Shown piece by piece: positions 59,926 to 64,000 of a stretch of 64,000 bases of DNA. How positions within the stretch are numbered: the stretch's first letter is position 1; every line of letters begins with the position of its first letter. Source of the stretch: Anthoceros angustus (lineage: Eukaryota > Streptophyta > Anthocerotopsida > Anthocerotales > Anthocerotaceae). The stretch is from contig VJWM01000117.1 in assembly GCA_010909165.1 (NCBI GenBank), forward strand, positions 832,501 to 896,500. The letters run 5' to 3'. A program made the translations under genes and the position numbers. The notes below the pieces were generated by a model. It searched no databases and was not told the origin of the DNA. It saw only the letters and a list, made by a program, of their open reading frames with translations.

Positions 59926-60643
59926 CAGTCAGACCCCTCTAATTGGGAACAATTGGGAGTAGCAAAAATCGTCCCATTTAGAGGGGTTCCCATTTAGGCA
60001 TTTTCATCTTTTTTTGAAAATAAAAATATTTAAAAAATCAAAAATCCTTTAAATCAAAAATTCGAAAGAGCTTAAAAGCTTCCAAAAATCAAAAATCCAA
60101 AAATCCAAAAATCCAAAAATCCAAAAATCCAAAATGCTCCTCATACTACATAGCTGCCAACCTAATTCTAGTTTGCTAGGTTAAAATAATCATCAATTCT
60201 GATTGATGCTGAGTTGCTTTCATCCAATGACTAGCAATATGTTTTCCAACTGAGAATGCAACTTCAAAGCATCAAGAGTGTTATGTGGCATCTCTTCCAA
60301 AACATCTTCGCTATCCTCATAGCATATCTACAGATCCTTTGTCGACGCGGTCTTGGCGCTATGGTCTCCAGCGTTGTATCATTCTCTCACCCTCCTCATT
60401 GTGCGGAGGAATTAATGCTTGCCATATTTCATCCTCAGACGAATATACGTAATCTCGATAAGACGATTTCCTCAATTTTTCTATTTTTTTTTAAAAAAAT
60501 TCTTTTACAGAGATGTACTTGCATTGAATGTTTGGAAGACATGTTCCCATTTACAAATTAGAGGGTTCCCATTTAGCATAGCACATTCAAGGAGTAAGCT
60601 CCGTTTAAAGGGGTTCCTTTTAGGGGTCCCAATTAGATTTGTT
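59926..60643. mobile_element. TA-flanked DNA transposon (mariner/pogo-like)
   Basis: The 718 bp element begins CAGTCAGACCCCTCTAATTG and ends GGGGTCCCAATTAGATTTGT. The termini are imperfect inverted repeats (CTAATTGGGA at both ends on opposite strands), flanked by TA on each side (59924-59925, 60644-60645). The uninterrupted target GGATATAGTTAGGAACC is present at 59821, which proves insertion. The interior is AT-rich with an AAAATCC run (60075-60132). A frame at 60256-60561 may be a transposase relic but shows no DDE motif. TA target and CAG terminus fit the Tc1/mariner-pogo group. Confidence 0.75.
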
Positions 60644-61089
60644 TAGTTAGGAACCATTGATGTCAAGGACGTCCATATTCAGCAACAACAACAGCACCAG
60701 CTTTGTGCATGTCCACTGGAAACCTACTGCGAAGGGTCCATCCGAACTGAGTTTGGGAGAAAACAGTAGTCATACCCTGCCATTCACTTGTGGAGAAACA
60801 GCATGGGTTATATTCGCAATATCATTGCACTTCCCTTCCCCATACGCCGACTTTGGAGAGCGTGTGATTGGTTTTCTTTCACAGGCTGCCAGACCCTGAT
60901 GAGCTTAGATTCATGAAAGATCATGTTATCGAAAATTGCAAGTAAAGGGTTTCTAGGCTGGATCCAGTTTCCATGGACACCCAACCCAACCAGCCCATCA
61001 TTCATCACAGGACCGTGCACGGAGCCGTTCCGTTCCGTTCCGGTGTCCTGACCCGGACAAATTACCATAAATGCTTCATTTACTTATTT

Positions 61090-61248
61090 TAGCATGTTTA
61101 AGTTTGGGCTGTTTCGCCGTTCATGTGGGAAGTTTCGCTGCGTGGGGCCTGCCTGCCAGGGCTGAAGGCCGCGGGATGTGGTGTGGCCTGGAGGAGCACC
61201 TGGCTGGCCCTCATTCCATTCTAGCACTTCCATAGCACAGAGCAGAGC
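61090..61248 (+). promoter_or_regulatory. shared upstream module of ROCO copy E
   Basis: Matches 30380-30537 and 29520-29651, and ends at the ATG of copy E. A few bases are deleted relative to copy C. Confidence 0.5.
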
Positions 61249-64000
61249 ATGGCGGAAGAGCATGAGGCGGAGGATTGGCGCGCGCTGCCGGTTCAGCTGC
61301 AGCAGCTGCTAGATCTGGGCCGGAATGCCGTGTCCCATACCCGATGTGCATAATGATGAAGAGTATGGCGGCTACTTCACTGATCGAATCCGTGGTGATG
61401 AGGGAAGGCACTGGCGAGTGCGCAAGCGGTGTTGACAGCCATTGCCAACTGCCGCAGTCTCGAGAAAATATTCATTGGTGGGCCATCGGCTTGGATCGGG
61501 AGGATGAAGTGTCGGTTCTGTTGGGGGCCTGGCGTCCAACCTTCCTAAACTTCTGGATCTGGGCTGTGAAGGTTTTGGAAGGCAGGCGGCTTGCGAGGCT
61601 CTGGGCCAGCTTGTTGCATCCAGTCACAGCTTACGAGGACTTTCAGTATCCAGAGTTGGGCTTGATGCCGCGGGACTGGGTGCCCTGGCCAAAGGCTTCA
61701 ACAAGGATTCTGTCCTGGAGAAATTGTACTTAAGAGGGAACGAGGTGGGAGGTGCTGAAGGGGCACAGCTCCTGGCCCGCATTCTGGCCACGGCTCCCCA
61801 TCTCAAGGATCTGGCACTGGAAGGCATCGGCATGGATGTGGCGGGAGCCCAGTGTATTGGAAATGCTCTTCCGCTCTGTGCCACGCTCCGGTATCTGGAG
61901 TTGGATGATGGCGTTGCATTGCGGGTCCCATTCCGGCGGCCTCGGGCCCATGGGCACTGTGCTCAAACTTGCTTTCACCCGCGCGGATGAGGATGAGAAT
62001 GCCTCCATCTCTGGCGTCACAGCTTTATTTGGATATCTCGAAGGATGGGGAGGCAGGCCTGGCAGACGCCCTGGCCGGAATGCTGCGCACCAACGATCGT
62101 ATCGAGAGCTTGACACCACTCCATATGCTCTCATCCACGGCCTGGACGGGTTACGCCACAACTCCACCATATCTGAACTTCGTCTCCGGGACTCAGTACG
62201 CCATCAGCTGCGACGGATGTGTGGATGCGCCTTGTCCAGTTGCTCCCGGAATGCAAAGCACTGCGTGTCCTGGACTTGGGTCTCAAGGGCCACGCCTCGT
62301 TCAAGAAAGAGTTGCTGAGATCCTTGGAGGGCAACGCATCTCTGAAAAGCTCGACATTTCTGGGACGCCCTGGATCATGACATGTTTAGAGACTTGATGA
62401 ACTGTATTCAAGTCAACAAGACGTTACGGAGATCAACATCCAGGGGACAACATGGGAAGCGGAAGGAAAGGACGCAATCATCAATGCAGCCTTGGCAGGC
62501 AATGCCACTCAAGAGGCTTACTGGCCTTTGCTCGTGGGCAAGGGCCTGTGATGCCCAAGGCTGGGCGCCTCTTCCTGTGCGGTGCCCCTTTGGCAGGAAG
62601 ACCACTCTCCGCACCACCATGATTCGCGCATGGAGACGACACACAGCCGCATCACCCGAGTTCCAGCTCAGCCAAGTTCTAGCTCGACTGAAGGGAAAAA
62701 TATTTCGTGCTTGGCGACGGATGGCTTCCGTCACCGGTACCAGAACGGAAGGCATAGAAATCGAGGTGTTGCGCAACGACCATGATATGCAAGTTACCAT
62801 GTGGGATCTGGCTGGACAAGCTCACTACCGAGCTCTGCAAGACTACCTTTTCCGACCTTCAACCAAGCATGTATCTTCCTGTTTGCGTTCAGCCCATTTG
62901 ATGATCGGAAACCTCCCCAACTGCATCCGTCTAATGTCCTGCAGGACAGGTTCAGAAGGAGCTTGGCGTACTGGCTTAGGTTCATCAACTCCAATTGTCG
63001 CAACGTGGGCTCTACTTTGCCTCAAATATTTGTGGTGGCAACTCATGTGGATAAGATGAAGCGTTCTGATGCTGAAGCATTACCAATCTCCTTCAACCCG
63101 TTCTGACAGAGTTGGCCACCGAGTTTGAACAGGTTGTTCACGTGGAAACAAAACACTCTTCTCCATGGACGCTCGATCTGCCAAGAGTGTGAAGCCCTTG
63201 CTGGACGCACTCATGGAATCGTTTCGAGCTCTATTTGCAACAAACTGTTTTGGGTACCTGAGGTATGCAACCGATTGAGTGCTGATTTGACTGCCTGGGT
63301 ATCCCAACATCCAGCTCAACCGATGGTGAGGAAACAGCAACTTCAAACTTTGTTCCAAAACGAGCTGAAGAGTCTCACGAAGGTGGGGTTCAAGATGAGG
63401 GGAACGATTGGGAGCCATTCTTGCCTATTTGCATGATGTGGGTAGTATCATCTGTTTTCAAGATACAGATGTTGTGGTGATAAATCCACACTGGATGAGT
63501 CACAATTTTTAGGGCGACTCATTCACCTTCTAACCAGCATGTCTCCGTCTACTAGTAGGTTTGTCGTATTCCTCAGATGGATTTGTTGCTCAAAGTCTGC
63601 TTCATTCCACCTTGGATGAGATTCTCAGAGGCACACAAGCGGAGGGATTGAAAGGCAACATCTGGTATCATTGATGACCACTCTCAACTTATGCTATGAA
63701 GAGGATGGGACTCGACGTGTCGGATTCTTTGTTCCCTTCACCATGGCCGCCGGTAATGGTGACGCTGATTCCTGGGAGACGACAGTTGAACTGGGAAACT
63801 GCTGATACAGCAAGCAATTACATCTACCTCGGAAGGAGGTTACAGTGCCTTGACAAGACGAAGACGTTTCTTGGTCCAGGCTTTTTCCTAGATTCCAAGT
63901 ACGATAACTACCAACATGTCTTTGTGTCGATGGTGTGTGTCTTCAACCTGTTTACTGACATTGTGGAGGTTTGCGTATTGCAGGTCTGCCTTCGAAAGGA
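61249..64000 (+). pseudogene. TORNADO1-like LRR-Roc-COR gene, copy E (runs off the window)
   Basis: Starts MAEEHEAEDWRALPVQLQQL and shifts frame within 60 codons. The LRR part is at 61275-62390 (ALPLCATLRYLELDDG). Roc is at 62573-63110, with LCGAPLAG at the P-loop lacking one base, as in copy C. It continues with WDLAGQAHYRALQDY, then, after a frame change, NQACIFLFAFSPFD and VVATHVDKMK. COR is at 63250-63930. A 51 nt intron at 63933-63983 is followed by CLRK at the window edge. The 22-base gap in GTGTTGACAG-type changes and single-base losses (for example CACAATTTTTAGG) break COR. It is the closest relative of copy C and shares its P-loop deletion. Confidence 0.88.

Larger units (their letters stand above)
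59680..60945 (+). pseudogene. unknown gene X, second copy, split by an insertion
   Basis: Same peptide blocks as at 29.85-30.21 kb: VTLPTHGHQTGADK at about 59760-59803, then SIFSNNNSTSFVHVHWKPTA (60677-60735), FPSPYADFGERV and PDELRFMKDHVIEN before a stop near 60945. A ~99 bp part is tandemly duplicated (59754-59950), and the 718 bp element at 59926-60643 lies in the second unit. ROCO copy E follows 300 bp downstream, as copy C follows the first X copy. The function is unknown. Confidence 0.5.

Overview
The window is nuclear DNA from a land plant. Several genes have plant-type homologues and short GT-AG introns (about 50-125 nt): a serine carboxypeptidase-like gene, methionine aminopeptidase 2, importin-11, a dynamin-related protein, a DnaJ-type zinc-finger protein and a TORNADO1-like LRR-Roc-COR protein. 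Remnants of PPR-DYW genes are common. Short introns plus abundant PPR-DYW debris suggest a lycophyte such as Selaginella, but that is inference. Almost no gene is intact. Frameshifts, missing exons, inverted pieces and chimeric junctions are everywhere, so this is a decayed, repeatedly rearranged accessory region, and part of the frameshift load may be sequence or assembly error.

Layout. 0.3-1.2 kb: a PPR-DYW remnant. 1.5-2.8 kb: an acidic coiled-coil ORF. 2.8-13.6 kb: one Ty3/gypsy-type LTR retrotransposon on the minus strand, with two ~1.2 kb LTRs, a PBS, gag/protease and RT-RNase H-integrase remnants, and three internal tandem duplications (one an almost exact ~1.05 kb triplication containing the protease). 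14.3-15.1 kb: GC-rich minisatellite with a 31 bp period. 15.8 kb: a miRNA-precursor-like hairpin. 16.2-17.1 kb: a second PPR-DYW remnant. 18.8-20.2 kb: a truncated serine carboxypeptidase-like gene that runs into the first ROCO copy. 20.2-39.6 kb and 57.9-64 kb: five substantial copies and several fragments of a TORNADO1-like LRR-Roc-COR gene, interleaved with pieces of a caspase-like (peptidase C14) gene, methionine aminopeptidase 2 and PPR genes. 40-42.3 kb and 54.2-57.4 kb: a duplicated MetAP2 + DnaJ-type zinc-finger block. 43.4-47.6 kb: a 5'-truncated importin-11 gene on the minus strand. 50.7-52.5 kb: a candidate DNA transposon with terminal inverted repeats. 58.5-59.6 kb: a DRP1-like dynamin remnant. 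59.9-60.6 kb: a TA-flanked insertion whose empty site is preserved about 100 bp away.

The most unusual signal is a set of fold-back (inverted) duplications that fall on gene segments, two of them on catalytic motifs: the P-loop of a ROCO copy (20.23-20.31 kb), the active-site region of the caspase-like gene (three loci, 26.6, 27.8 and 36.6 kb), a post-COR segment (24.3 kb) and the LRR N-terminus (29.75 kb). Transcribed hairpins of this type could yield small RNAs against the parent family, comparable to known plant miRNAs that target NLR P-loops. Equally, they may only be scars of fold-back template switching or assembly artefacts. The recurrent proximity of LRR-Roc-COR and caspase-like sequence is the second point of interest, because true caspase-like p20/p10 signatures are not expected in plants.
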